A stretch of 64,000 bases of DNA, from positions 1,302,001 to 1,366,000 of the forward strand of contig NZ_SNXU01000001.1 of assembly GCF_004362515.1 (NCBI RefSeq), read 5' to 3'. The position numbers and the translations under genes were made by a program. This DNA comes from Actinokineospora alba (GTDB lineage: Bacteria > Actinomycetota > Actinomycetes > Mycobacteriales > Pseudonocardiaceae). This document shows, one piece after another, positions 53,486 to 61,327 of the stretch (positions are counted from its first letter, which is position 1; the number at the start of each line of letters is the position of its first letter). Under the pieces are notes generated by a model. That model saw only the letters and a list, made by a program, of their open reading frames with translations. It was not told the origin of the DNA and made no database searches.

Positions 53486-54564
53486 GCGGAAACCCCTTCA
53501 CTGTCAGCGTCGAGCAGGTCGAGGTCGGCACCCAGGATCGGCATGAACACCCCGCCCTGGGCCAGGCTGGCCGACGCGGCCTCCAAAATGGACAGCACCT
53601 GCAAGCCGGACCGACCGTCCGTGAGCGGTGCGCGGCGCTCGGTGATCGACGCGTGGAACTCGGTCATCACCGCGCGCAGCGCCTCCTTCTCCGGCAGCGC
53701 CGGGGCGACCATGTCACCGGTGCGGTAGGACACGATCGTCTGCGCGCGGCGGTCCTCACCGAGGTCCGCCGCCTCGGTGCGCTCGACACCGCGGTCGTAG
53801 ACCGACAGCCGCTGGGTCGGGTTCAGGTCGTCCCAGACGACCGTGCGCGTCGAACCGCCGATGACCATCGTGCGGATCTTGGTGGGGGACAGCCAGTTCA
53901 CGTGCACGTGCGCCATGGCGCCGCCGGTGAGCTGGATGGTCAGGTGCGCGACGCACGCGTGGCCCGCGCCGATCGGGTCGGACCCGTGCGCGGCGACCGA
54001 GAGCACCCGCACGTCGTCCGGCAGGATCGACAGGAAGATCGACAGGTCGTGCGGCGCGAGGTCCCACAGCACGTCGACGTCGGGCTGCACGAGCCCGAGG
54101 TTGATCCGCACCGAGTCCAGGTACTGCACCGAGCCGATGCCACCGCCGCGAACCAGCTCGCGGAGGTGCGCGACCGCGGGGGTGTAGCAGTAGGTGTGGT
54201 CGAGCATCAGGGTCAGGCCACGGCTGTCCGCGGCCTCGACGAGCTGCCTGCCCTCGGCGTACGTGGCGGCCAGCGGCTTCTCGACCAGCACGTGCTTGCC
54301 CGCCTCGAGGGCGGCCATGGCGACCGGCAGGTGCGTCTTGGCGGGCGTCGCGATCGCGACGGCCTGCACGGCCGGGTCGGCGAGCACCTCGTCGAGCGAG
54401 TCGGACACCCGGACCGTCGAGTAGTCGCCCAGCACGCGACGGGCGCGGGCGAGGTCGAGGTCGCACAGGTATTCCAGCCGCAGACCGGGTGTGGCCTGCG
54501 CGTTGCGGACCAGGTTCGGCCCCCAATAGCCTGCCCCGATTACGGCGAGCCCGATGGTTCCCAC
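53482..54564 (-). CDS. Gfo/Idh/MocA-family sugar-nucleotide oxidoreductase, WbpB-like
   Basis: 360 residues from GTG 54564, chosen because the Rossmann motif GLAVIGAGYWGPNLVRN starts six residues in. Further motifs: EKPLAATYAEGRQLVEAA (the conserved Glu-Lys-Pro), DHTYCYTPAVAHLRELV and DLAPHDLSIFLSIL (active-site Asp/His). WbpB-like members oxidise C3 of a UDP-uronic sugar to a ketone. With the WbpE- and WbpD-like genes at 41-42.7 kb it can complete a 3-amino-sugar branch. It overlaps the epimerase gene by 4 bp and lies 52 bp after the sugar-transferase gene. Confidence 0.85.
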   Translation of the reverse strand: MGTIGLAVIGAGYWGPNLVRNAQATPGLRLEYLCDLDLARARRVLGDYSTVRVSDSLDEVLADPAVQAVAIATPAKTHLPVAMAALEAGKHVLVEKPLAATYAEGRQLVEAADSRGLTLMLDHTYCYTPAVAHLRELVRGGGIGSVQYLDSVRINLGLVQPDVDVLWDLAPHDLSIFLSILPDDVRVLSVAAHGSDPIGAGHACVAHLTIQLTGGAMAHVHVNWLSPTKIRTMVIGGSTRTVVWDDLNPTQRLSVYDRGVERTEAADLGEDRRAQTIVSYRTGDMVAPALPEKEALRAVMTEFHASITERRAPLTDGRSGLQVLSILEAASASLAQGGVFMPILGADLDLLDADSEGVSA

Positions 54565-54616
54565 GCGGTGAATCCCCTTCAAACGATGTGACGAGTCCGG
54601 TTCCCCGAACCGGTTC

Positions 54617-56134
54617 TCAGTACGCTCCCAAGCCGCTGAACACGGCACGGAAGGTCTTCCAGAGGATCACCGCGTCCAGCGCCAGCGACCAGTCCTCCAC
54701 ATACCGCAGGTCGAGCCGGACCGACTCCGCCCACGTCAGATCACTTCGCCCGCTGACCTGCCAGAGCCCGGTGAGCCCCGGCTTCACCAAGAGCCTGCGG
54801 CGCACGTCCGGCGCGTACCGCGCGCTCTCCTCCGGCAGCGGCGGCCGCGGCCCGACCAACGACATCGATCCGGTCAGCACGTTGAGCAGTTGCGGAAGCT
54901 CGTCGATCGAGTAGCGGCGCAGCGTCGAGCCGACCCGGGTGATCCGCGGATCCCGGCGCAGCTTGAACAGCAGGCCCGAACCTTCGTTCTGGTCGGCGAG
55001 ATCTGTCAGCATCCGGTCCGCGTTCTTGACCATGGTGCGGAACTTGATGATGGTGAACTCGCGGCCGTCCTTGCCCACGCGGCGCTGCTTGTAGAACACC
55101 GGGCCACGGTTGTCGATCACGATGGCGAGCGCGACAAGCATCATCAGCGGCGCGAGGACGGCGAGCAGCAGGCTCGAGCCGATCTTGTCGACGACGTCCT
55201 TGACCACCCGGCGCACACCGGTGAAGGACGGCGCGGTGACCCGCAGCATCGGCATGCCGAGCACGGCGTCGACGTGCAGCCGCGGACCCGCGACCTCCAT
55301 CAGCACGGGCGCGACGACCATCTCGGTGCCGCTGCCTTCGAGCTTCCACGCGAGCTGCTGCAGGCGCTGGGGAGTCCAGTACTGGTCGGGGGTCACCGCG
55401 ACGATCCGGTAGCCGCCACGGCGCACGTGGCTGGCCAGGTCGCTGAGCCTGCCGACGACGGACACACCTTCGAGGTCGCCGTCGGCGACGCCGAGGCCGT
55501 CGCGGGTGCACACCGCGTCGACGCGCCAGCCGAGGTGCGGCGAGTTCCGGGTGCGGGTGATCAGGTCGCGGACCGTGTCGACGCTGCCCGCGGCCATGAC
55601 CGGGAGCAGGCAGCGGCCCTCACGGCGCGCGCGGTGCAGGAACTGGCGGAGGGCGTAGCGCATGGGGAACGCGATGATCGCCGCGCTCGGGACCACGATG
55701 AACACCCACGGGCGGATCTGCTCGATGTCGAACAGCAGGCCGCTCAACGCCAGCATGATCGCCGCGGCGGCGAAGCCGCGGCCGAGCCTGCGGAACTCTT
55801 CGGCGCCCTGGCCCAGGACCGCGAGGTTCCACGCGCGGTTGGCCATGAGCGAGCCGAGCAGGACCAGCATCGTCGCGATGCCGATCAGTTCGGCGGCCGG
55901 GCCCGGCACGGAGTCGTCGGAGACCAGGCTGCCGACGATCAGGACGGCGGTGACCAGCGCGAAGAGGTCACCCAAGAGCACGCCCGTGCGGTAACGCGGT
56001 TCCCAGCCCGCGACCGGCGGGAAGGACGGCTCACCCGCGGGCAGGTCGAGTCTCGGCGTTCGCGCGCGACGCGGCGCCACGGGCGCGGGCCACATGGTCG
56101 ATCTTCGTCGCGGGAACCCCGTTTGGTCACGCAT
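54617..56134 (-). CDS. Polyprenyl glycosylphosphotransferase (initiating sugar transferase, WbaP/CpsE-like)
   Basis: 505 residues, ATG. Four N-terminal membrane helices (about 50-170) and a CoA-binding-like middle domain precede one further helix (about 300-325). The catalytic bacterial sugar-transferase domain follows (RRVGKDGREFTIIKFRTMVK, STLRRYSIDELPQLLNVLTG, SLVGPRPPLPEES, PGLTGLWQVSGRSD). It transfers a sugar-1-phosphate from UDP-sugar to undecaprenyl phosphate and so starts each repeat unit. It is the first gene of the main minus-strand block and faces a 950-bp promoter-bearing gap. Confidence 0.95.
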   Translation of the reverse strand: MRDQTGFPRRRSTMWPAPVAPRRARTPRLDLPAGEPSFPPVAGWEPRYRTGVLLGDLFALVTAVLIVGSLVSDDSVPGPAAELIGIATMLVLLGSLMANRAWNLAVLGQGAEEFRRLGRGFAAAAIMLALSGLLFDIEQIRPWVFIVVPSAAIIAFPMRYALRQFLHRARREGRCLLPVMAAGSVDTVRDLITRTRNSPHLGWRVDAVCTRDGLGVADGDLEGVSVVGRLSDLASHVRRGGYRIVAVTPDQYWTPQRLQQLAWKLEGSGTEMVVAPVLMEVAGPRLHVDAVLGMPMLRVTAPSFTGVRRVVKDVVDKIGSSLLLAVLAPLMMLVALAIVIDNRGPVFYKQRRVGKDGREFTIIKFRTMVKNADRMLTDLADQNEGSGLLFKLRRDPRITRVGSTLRRYSIDELPQLLNVLTGSMSLVGPRPPLPEESARYAPDVRRRLLVKPGLTGLWQVSGRSDLTWAESVRLDLRYVEDWSLALDAVILWKTFRAVFSGLGAY

Positions 56135-57082
56135 CGTGTATCCCCCGGTTCAGCCGGTTTGGGCATGCACCGGCACAGGGGCGTCCCCGAGGTCCCTCGT
56201 GCCTTCGTCTAAATGTGTTGGACGAGCCACTCGCTCGAACGCTTTGATCGAGCTCTGGCCGCGCTACGTGATTCGTTTCCCTCGCCGGGACCGTTACACG
56301 GAGGGTTAGTTTCTTGGTAACCCGTTCGCACGCACAGCCAGTTGCCGCTTGCCTTTCTATACCGTGCGTAGCACTGACCGTTGCCTTTTGTTCACCAGCC
56401 GCTGATCAACACCCCAGGTCACAGCGTCGCGGCGAACACTCTCGACAGTCGCATTAGGACAGTTGGCGACCTGACTCACCGTAGGTCCCGCCGTTGATCA
56501 ACCGGCAAATGATGATCGTCGGTCCATTTCCCGGCCGACGGGCCCGCCGCCTGTTCCGTGATCAGATTTCCCGACCGGCATTCCGGGGGTTGCTCAATTT
56601 CGAACCGCCAAGTGCCCGCTTTATGCCCATCCACCAGGACATCCGCAGGCAGAGCCCAGCCCTCCGACGATCACCCGGACGCCTGACCGACGCTCACGCA
56701 CAGCGATCACAAACCAGAGTTCCGGCAATTACCCGCCCCCTGTGCCTCGCACCACACCCGATCGAGTGGCCCGCGGGCAGATCAACTCACCCGCTCGACC
56801 TCCGCCGTTTTGCCCCTCGAGCGCCCGGCAGACGACACGAAGTCCCGGTGAACCCTTCACAAATCGCCCACCGCCGGCCACAAATAGGTAACCCCCATCA
56901 CATTCACCCATCCGGGGTAAGGCCATTCGGCCCTAACCGCGCCCACGCCCCGAAAAATGCCCCCTCGGGTCCGGCGACGGACCCGGCCTCCACTGGTGGC
57001 CGTGGCGGTGCCGGATCCGCCCCCGGGGGGAAACGCAGAACGCCCCTCCCGGATCCCGGGAGGGGCGTTCTGTTCGACACTG
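56135..57082. other. Long intergenic region between the polysaccharide locus and the tRNA genes
   Basis: About 950 bp of lower GC than its surroundings, without a credible gene. It should carry the promoter of the polysaccharide operon: the minus strand has TTGCCG (about 56505), 19 bp, TACGGT (about 56480), and GGTTACC/GTAACGG boxes at 56285-56320. GTTGATCAAC at about 56493 is a perfect palindrome. The tRNA-Phe terminator is at 57037-57071. Confidence 0.5.
57037..57071 (-). terminator. Terminator of the tRNA-Phe gene
   Basis: 16-bp perfect stem AGAACGCCCCTCCCGG / CCGGGAGGGGCGTTCT (57037-57052 with 57056-57071) and a 3-nt loop, 12 bp after the tRNA 3' end on the minus strand. Confidence 0.88.
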
Positions 57083-57156
57083 TGGCCAGGGGCGGGGTCG
57101 AACCGCCGACCTACCGCTTTTCAGGCGGTCGCTCGTACCAACTGAGCTACCTGGCC
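57083..57156 (-). tRNA. tRNA-Phe (GAA)
   Basis: 74 nt. The acceptor GGCCAGG pairs with CCTGGCC, the anticodon loop reads CTGAAAA (anticodon GAA) on an ACCGC/GCGGT stem, the T arm has GGTTCGACCC, and the discriminator is A. CCA is not encoded. It is the last of three tRNA genes on this strand. Confidence 0.95.
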
Positions 57157-57302
57157 GTACTACTTGCCTGACCAACACAACCACGATCCCCAAGGGATCG
57201 CACCCCGATACCGAAAGGTGCGACCTACCAACAGAACCAAGCTGGTTCCGCCGGCCGCCGCACCGTGGGGGTTGGGGGTTGCCCCCCTGTGCTTCGCCGA
57301 GC

Positions 57303-57332
57303 GCCCCTCTCCATGTTTCCGTGGAGAGGGGC
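57303..57332 (-). terminator. Terminator/processing hairpin after tRNA-Asp
   Basis: 11-bp perfect stem GCCCCTCTCCA/TGGAGAGGGGC with an 8-nt loop between tRNA-Asp and tRNA-Phe. Confidence 0.75.
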
Positions 57333-57345
57333 CACCCAAAGCGAG

Positions 57346-57419
57346 CGACCCAGACGGGACTCGAACCCGCGACCTTCGCCGTGACAGGGCGACGCGCTAA
57401 CCAACTGCGCCACTGGGCC
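57346..57419 (-). tRNA. tRNA-Asp (GTC)
   Basis: 74 nt. Acceptor GGCCCAG/CTGGGTC with one G-U pair, anticodon loop CTGTCAC (anticodon GTC) on CGCC/GGCG, T loop GGTTCGAGTCC, discriminator G. It lies between tRNA-Glu and tRNA-Phe. Confidence 0.95.
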
Positions 57420-57473
57420 TTGCTCTACTGCTGTACTGATCAACACTGTACTGCGACTGCACTAGCTACTACG

Positions 57474-57546
57474 TACTCCCAACGGGATTCGAACCCGCGC
57501 TGCCGCCTTGAAAGGGCGGAGTCCTAGGCCGCTAGACGATGGGAGC
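57474..57546 (-). tRNA. tRNA-Glu (TTC)
   Basis: 73 nt. Acceptor GCTCCCA/TGGGAGT, anticodon loop CTTTCAA (anticodon TTC) on CCGCC/GGCGG, T loop GGTTCGAATCC, discriminator A. It is first in transcription order; a -10 TAAGCT and -35-like TTGGAG (spacer 18) lie about 80-110 bp upstream (57627-57656). Confidence 0.95.
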
Positions 57547-58004
57547 CCGACCGCTCGGGCGGACCGATCGACTGCGCTTCCAGAGGCTACCGGTTCTGCT
57601 TGCTGGTATTCGCTGGGAGCATGGATAGCTTAGGGCACACCCCCTCGGTACTCCAAAACGGGTTATCCATTATGCCTCTGAGCTGCGGAAACGCGGCTTT
57701 TCGGCGGCCACGGAGCCGATCAAGCCCCGGGTCGGGCACGACCCGGGACCGCGATCGAGTTCGCGGCGTGCGTCCCGGGCCTTCGGCGCCGCCCCACGCG
57801 GGGGGACGACCGGGGCCGGGAACGTCGGAGAAAGCGGCCGGAATTGTCGATCATGTCCGACTCGGAGTGCTTCCCGGACACACGGACAAGATCGACAAAA
57901 GAAGGCGTGGAAATTCAGAACTGAATGGTGCTCACAATTCACCCGAACGTCATTGACGACGGTCGCGCGCCGGCCGACGGCCCGCGCGCGACCGGGGTCG
58001 GCGA
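57547..58004. other. Intergenic region between tRNA-Glu and the small protein gene
   Basis: 458 bp, no CDS. It holds the tRNA promoter (-10 TAAGCT, minus strand, 57627-57632), a stem CCCGGGTCG/CGACCCGGG (57726-57747), and a GC-rich IR GGTCGCGCG/CGCGCGACC (about 57962-57993) that can terminate the gene at 58005. Confidence 0.6.
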
Positions 58005-58250
58005 CTACCGGCGGACGGCAGGCAGGCCGTCGTCACCTTCCACGAGTCCGAGCATTTCGAGCAGCTCACGGCAGTCGTCGGCGTCGATCGAGCCGCGCGC
58101 GACAGCCAGCCTGGCTCGCCGCACCTGCTCGTCGGACACGCGTGCCGAGTCGCCGGACCGCGGCGCAGGCACTCCTGTCGAGAATTGGCCGGACGTGCCG
58201 AGGCTGTCCTGCTGAAGAAGGAAGGACCGCACTTCGAGTGACCCGCTCAT
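58005..58250 (-). CDS. Small conserved hypothetical protein (81 aa)
   Basis: ATG 58250 follows GGGGAGGCGAT, which decides the start; the frame to 58304 is not needed. No signal peptide, one cysteine. The C-terminal helical part reads RVSDEQVRRARLAVARG, then DDCRELLEMLGLVEGDD. I do not recognise a family. It is upstream of the tRNA cluster on the same strand and divergent from copZ. Confidence 0.7.
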   Translation of the reverse strand: MSGSLEVRSFLLQQDSLGTSGQFSTGVPAPRSGDSARVSDEQVRRARLAVARGSIDADDCRELLEMLGLVEGDDGLPAVRR

Positions 58251-58444
58251 ATCGCCTCCCCGAATTGTTTGGCGTGAGGCTATGAGAGATCTCGTCCCGG
58301 TCACAGCCCCCCGGAGAGTGAACCGAGTACACGCCGGGTAGCCGAACGTGATCGATTTTCTTGATCCCTGCCGGGTTTGGCCAGTAGGTCACCAACTTTG
58401 GGATCACCTGAACGGCGCAACGAGGCCCCACCCATGTAAACCTT

Positions 58445-58459
58445 TACCCCCTAGGGGTA
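58445..58459. promoter_or_regulatory. CsoR-type copper operator upstream of copZ
   Basis: TACCCCCTAGGGGTA is the near-palindrome recognised by CsoR copper sensors. It lies 42-56 nt before the copZ start. No csoR gene is in the window, so the regulator must be encoded elsewhere. Confidence 0.75.
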
Positions 58460-58500
58460 TCGTTGCCTGCGCGAACCACCATCGTCGAGAGGATCCCTCC

Positions 58501-58710
58501 GTGTCTGTTCAGACCGTCTACACCGTCACCGGCATGACGTGCGGCCACTGCGCCAGCTCGGTCACCGAGGAGCTCACCGGAATCGAGGGCGTCACCGACG
58601 TCGCGGTCGATCTGGCGAGTGGCGCGGTGACCGTCACCAGCGCCACGACACTGGAGCGGGACGCCGTCGTGACCGCGGTCACCGAAGCGGGTTACCAGGT
58701 CACGGCCTGA
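58501..58710 (+). CDS. copZ: Heavy-metal-associated (HMA) copper chaperone
   Basis: 69 residues from GTG 58501 with GAGAGGA upstream. A single ferredoxin-like HMA domain with GMTCGHCASSV, the Cu(I)-binding CxxC pair, and SGAVTVTS, AVTEAGYQVTA. It binds Cu(I) in the cytoplasm and hands it to a CopA-type ATPase or to CsoR. No ATPase gene is adjacent. The CsoR-type box upstream predicts copper induction. Confidence 0.93.
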   Translation: MSVQTVYTVTGMTCGHCASSVTEELTGIEGVTDVAVDLASGAVTVTSATTLERDAVVTAVTEAGYQVTA

Positions 58711-59044
58711 TCGCTCCCCCGCGCGGGTTACCTACCGCGAGATTTACCGAGGCGCAAGGCGAACATCAGGTGAACATTTTCCCTCGAATTTTCCCACCTT
58801 GCCCCTCCCGCAGGACGAGTGCGCGTGCAACAATCGACTTGCTGACATACCCCCGGTCAGCGCCTGTGGAGATCCCCTCCGGCCCCCGCGTTCCTCCCCC
58901 TGGCGCGGGGGCCTCTCCATGTCCGCAGGTCAGCGGCCTGCCCAGCTGGGTTGTCACAGTGGTCACCGCTCGTTAATCACATCGTGTGGTGTGTCGCCCC
59001 TCACAGAGGAGGCGGCACCGCAACCGATTCGTTATCCTCTCCCG
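58711..59044. other. Intergenic region after copZ with a terminator and downstream promoter
   Basis: 334 bp, no CDS. GGCCCCCGCG (58881-58890) pairs with CGCGGGGGCC (58904-58913), a terminator-like stem. The last 40 bp hold -10 TATCCT (59033-59038), 6 nt before the next GTG, and GGAGG-N18-GTT (59008-59033), loosely similar to a SigR-type promoter. Confidence 0.5.
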
Positions 59045-59386
59045 GTGCCTTTTCCCTCTTTCGGACGCAGCCGTACCGACCTCAAGGCGGTCGGCACCAA
59101 CACGGGACGCCACCGTCCCCCGCACCGTGAGCAGAGTGAGGAACTCCTGCCCGACGTAGAGCTGGAGAACTACCTCGCGGCTCTCTCCCCCGAATCGGAC
59201 AACGAGACGACGGCCACCGGCCGCCGCTTCGGCAGCGCCGAGGTCTACCAGCTGCGCTTGTCGCTGATGGCGAACGAGCAGCTGCGCGAACTGGCGGCCT
59301 ACCGCCAGACCTCCCCGATGGCGCTCGCCCAGGAATGGGTCATGCAGCGCCTGGAGTGGGAGTCGCAGCAACTGCAGCGGTCCTGA
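59045..59386 (+). CDS. Conserved hypothetical protein (113 aa), leaderless
   Basis: GTG 59045, no ribosome-binding site, -10 TATCCT 6 nt upstream: probably leaderless. Polar N-terminus, then a helical C-terminal part reading VYQLRLSLMANEQLRELAAY and MALAQEWVMQRLEWE. This might be a ribbon-helix-helix-like or coiled partner-binding segment. I do not recognise the family. It is convergent with the cold-shock gene across a strong terminator. Confidence 0.75.
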   Translation: MPFPSFGRSRTDLKAVGTNTGRHRPPHREQSEELLPDVELENYLAALSPESDNETTATGRRFGSAEVYQLRLSLMANEQLRELAAYRQTSPMALAQEWVMQRLEWESQQLQRS

Positions 59387-59396
59387 CACCCACACG

Positions 59397-59434
59397 CACG
59401 AGAGCCCCGGTCGTGGGCGACCGGGGCTCTCGTG
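59397..59434. terminator. Bidirectional terminator between the 113-aa gene and the cold-shock gene
   Basis: 17-bp perfect stem (CACGAGAGCCCCGGTCG / CGACCGGGGCTCTCGTG) with a 4-nt TGGG loop between convergent stops 59386 and 59443. Confidence 0.92.
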
Positions 59435-59442
59435 TGTGAGGA

Positions 59443-59646
59443 CTAGAGCGGGACGACGTTCGTTGCCTGCGGGCCCTTCGTGCCCTGGCCGACCTCGAAC
59501 TCGACGCGCTGGTTCTCCTCAAGGGACCGGAATCCCTTGGACTGAATCTCCGAGTAGTGCACGAAGACATCGGCGCCGCCATCATCCTGCGCGATGAATC
59601 CGAAGCCCTTCTCGGCGTTGAACCACTTGACTGTGCCCTGTGCCAT
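59443..59646 (-). CDS. cspA: Cold-shock domain protein
   Basis: 67 residues from ATG 59646. RNP1 (KGFGFI) and RNP2 (VFVHY) are intact in a standard five-strand OB fold: MAQGTVKWFNAEKGFGFI, DVFVHYSEIQ, VEFEVGQGTKGPQATNV. It binds single-stranded RNA/DNA and melts secondary structure. The 5' region is long and A/C-rich, as often seen for csp leaders. The gene stands alone. Confidence 0.95.
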   Translation of the reverse strand: MAQGTVKWFNAEKGFGFIAQDDGGADVFVHYSEIQSKGFRSLEENQRVEFEVGQGTKGPQATNVVPL

Positions 59647-60023
59647 AAAACCTGCCTCCATCGCAGGAGCTTGGGGCTGCACCATGCAGCCCCGGGCCGC
59701 CCTCGGGCGGTGCTCCCGCCCAGTCCGACGAAAGCAGCGCGCCCGCGTTGTCGTTCCGCGAGCGTGGAAAGCACGAACACAGAAGCTACGGCCTGCAGGG
59801 CAAAGAATATCGAGATGTCGTGGGCCGCACTACTGCCTGACGGGCACCCCGCTAGCCCAAGCGGGTGATCTACATCGACACGCTCCGAACATCTTCCGGC
59901 CGTCCCTGAACCGCCACCCAAAAGCAACAGATGTGACGTGAGTCACACCCCTATTCAGCCAACTTCGAAACCCACTACAGCGTCGTAATGGGTGTCAAGG
60001 GGTGCTGGGGGAAGGGAAGCGAC
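59647..60023. other. Divergent region between cspA and the L,D-transpeptidase gene
   Basis: 377 bp. The cspA-proximal part is probably a long cold-shock leader. The transpeptidase side has the CRP-type site at 59932-59947 and CTATTCA (59951-59957) just after it. Confidence 0.6.
59932..59947. promoter_or_regulatory. Perfect CRP-type binding site upstream of the L,D-transpeptidase
   Basis: TGTGACGTGAGTCACA matches TGTGA-N6-TCACA at all ten fixed positions. It is centred about 84 nt upstream of the ATG at 60024. It may control the wall enzyme, and possibly cspA on the other strand, through a cAMP-dependent CRP homologue. Confidence 0.65.
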
Positions 60024-61220
60024 ATGGGCGGCACGAAACTCTCGGGGAGACGGTGGATTCCCGCCACGCTGGTGGGTGCCGGACTGGTCGCGGTCCTCGC
60101 CATGACCGGCTGCACCACGACCGGCGCGGGCACGGCCACCTCCGTGGGCGGCGGCCTGGTCGAGCAGCCCGAGCCGGCCAAGATCACCGTCAGCCCGGCC
60201 GCGGGCGCCAAGGACGTCGGACCCGGCGGACCGATCGCGGTCAGCGTCGCCGACGGCACCCTCGAGAAGGTCACGCTCACCAACCCGGACGGCAAGCAGG
60301 TCAAGGGAGAGCTGGCCGCGGACAAGAAGTCCTGGAAGCTCGGCGAGGACCTCGGCTACGCCAAGACCTACACCTGGTCCGGCTCGGCGCTGGGCGCCGA
60401 CGGCAAGAGCGTCCCGCTTTCCGGTTCCTTCACCACCGTCAAGCCGAAGAGCCAGATCAAGGCGAGCCTCAACACCGGCGACGGCCAGACCTACGGCGTC
60501 GCCATGCCCATCGCGCTGACCTTCGACGCACCGGTGAAAGACCGGGCGGCCGTGCAGAAGGCGCTGACGGTGGAGACCTCGGTCGACACCGAGGGCGCGT
60601 GGGCCTGGCTCAGCGACCGGTCGGCGCACTGGCGCCCCAAGGAGTACTGGAAGCCCGGCACGAAGGTCACCGTGAAGGCCGACACCTACGGCATCGCCTT
60701 CGGCAACGGCGCCTACGGCCGCAACGACGTGACGTCGACGTTCACCATCGGCCGGTACCAGGTCGTCCAGGGCAACACCCAGACCCACCGGATGGTCGTG
60801 AAGACCGAGGCCGGGCAGACGCACGACTTCCCCGCCAGCTTCGGCCTCGAGTCCGACCCGGGCCGGGTCACCAAGAGCGGCACGCACGTGGTGATGAGCA
60901 AGCACGCCAGCTACGGGATGACGAACCCGAAGTACAACTACGAGAACGTGGTCGTGCCGTGGGCGGTCCGCATCTCCAACAACGGCGAGTTCATCCACGG
61001 CTACGCCCCGTCGATCTGGGCCCAGGGCAAGCAGAACGTCTCGCACGGCTGCATCAACCTGGCCCCCGCCAACGCGAAGCTCTACTTCGAGACGGTTCTT
61101 CCGGGCGACCCGGTGGAGATCATCGGCAGCACCCAGCAGCTCGGCGCACAGGACGGCGACTACTACGACTGGGCCTTGTCCTGGGACAAGTGGCAGGCTC
61201 TCTCCGCCGAAGCCCCCTAA
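60024..61220 (+). CDS. L,D-transpeptidase lipoprotein (YkuD with Ig-like domain), Ldt type
   Basis: 398 residues from ATG 60024 (GGGAAGC upstream). Signal peptide with lipobox-like LAMTGC (about residue 29) anchors it outside the membrane. An Ig-like BIgA-type domain (about 45-260) precedes the YkuD domain. The latter carries the catalytic motif SHGCINLAPANAKLYFE (Cys about 345) and upstream EFIHGYAPSIWAQGK. It forms 3-3 peptidoglycan cross-links, as in mycobacterial LdtMt1/2. A perfect CRP-type site lies upstream; a strong hairpin follows. Confidence 0.93.
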   Translation: MGGTKLSGRRWIPATLVGAGLVAVLAMTGCTTTGAGTATSVGGGLVEQPEPAKITVSPAAGAKDVGPGGPIAVSVADGTLEKVTLTNPDGKQVKGELAADKKSWKLGEDLGYAKTYTWSGSALGADGKSVPLSGSFTTVKPKSQIKASLNTGDGQTYGVAMPIALTFDAPVKDRAAVQKALTVETSVDTEGAWAWLSDRSAHWRPKEYWKPGTKVTVKADTYGIAFGNGAYGRNDVTSTFTIGRYQVVQGNTQTHRMVVKTEAGQTHDFPASFGLESDPGRVTKSGTHVVMSKHASYGMTNPKYNYENVVVPWAVRISNNGEFIHGYAPSIWAQGKQNVSHGCINLAPANAKLYFETVLPGDPVEIIGSTQQLGAQDGDYYDWALSWDKWQALSAEAP

Positions 61221-61237
61221 CACTTTCCTCCAAGGTG

Positions 61238-61272
61238 GCCACCGCCGAAGCGCTCGCCGCTTCGGCGGTGGC
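61238..61272. terminator. Terminator after the L,D-transpeptidase
   Basis: 15-bp perfect stem GCCACCGCCGAAGCG / CGCTTCGGCGGTGGC with a 5-nt loop, beginning 18 bp after the stop. Confidence 0.88.
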
Positions 61273-61327
61273 TGTCTATGCACACCGTGTGCCAGGCCAC
61301 AGAGGACGCCCGGCTTACGCTCGCGGC

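Noticed and set aside
56494..57171. 225-codon frame upstream of the polysaccharide operon
   Set aside because: It crosses the tRNA-Phe terminator and the tRNA itself; composition is not protein-like.
57083..57546. tRNA cluster as an integration site bounding a genomic island
   Set aside because: I could see no integrase and no duplicate of a tRNA 3' end elsewhere in the window.
57547..58004. Search for a further tRNA or small RNA gene before the 81-aa protein
   Set aside because: No cloverleaf or conserved RNA motif could be recognised; only promoter and hairpins.
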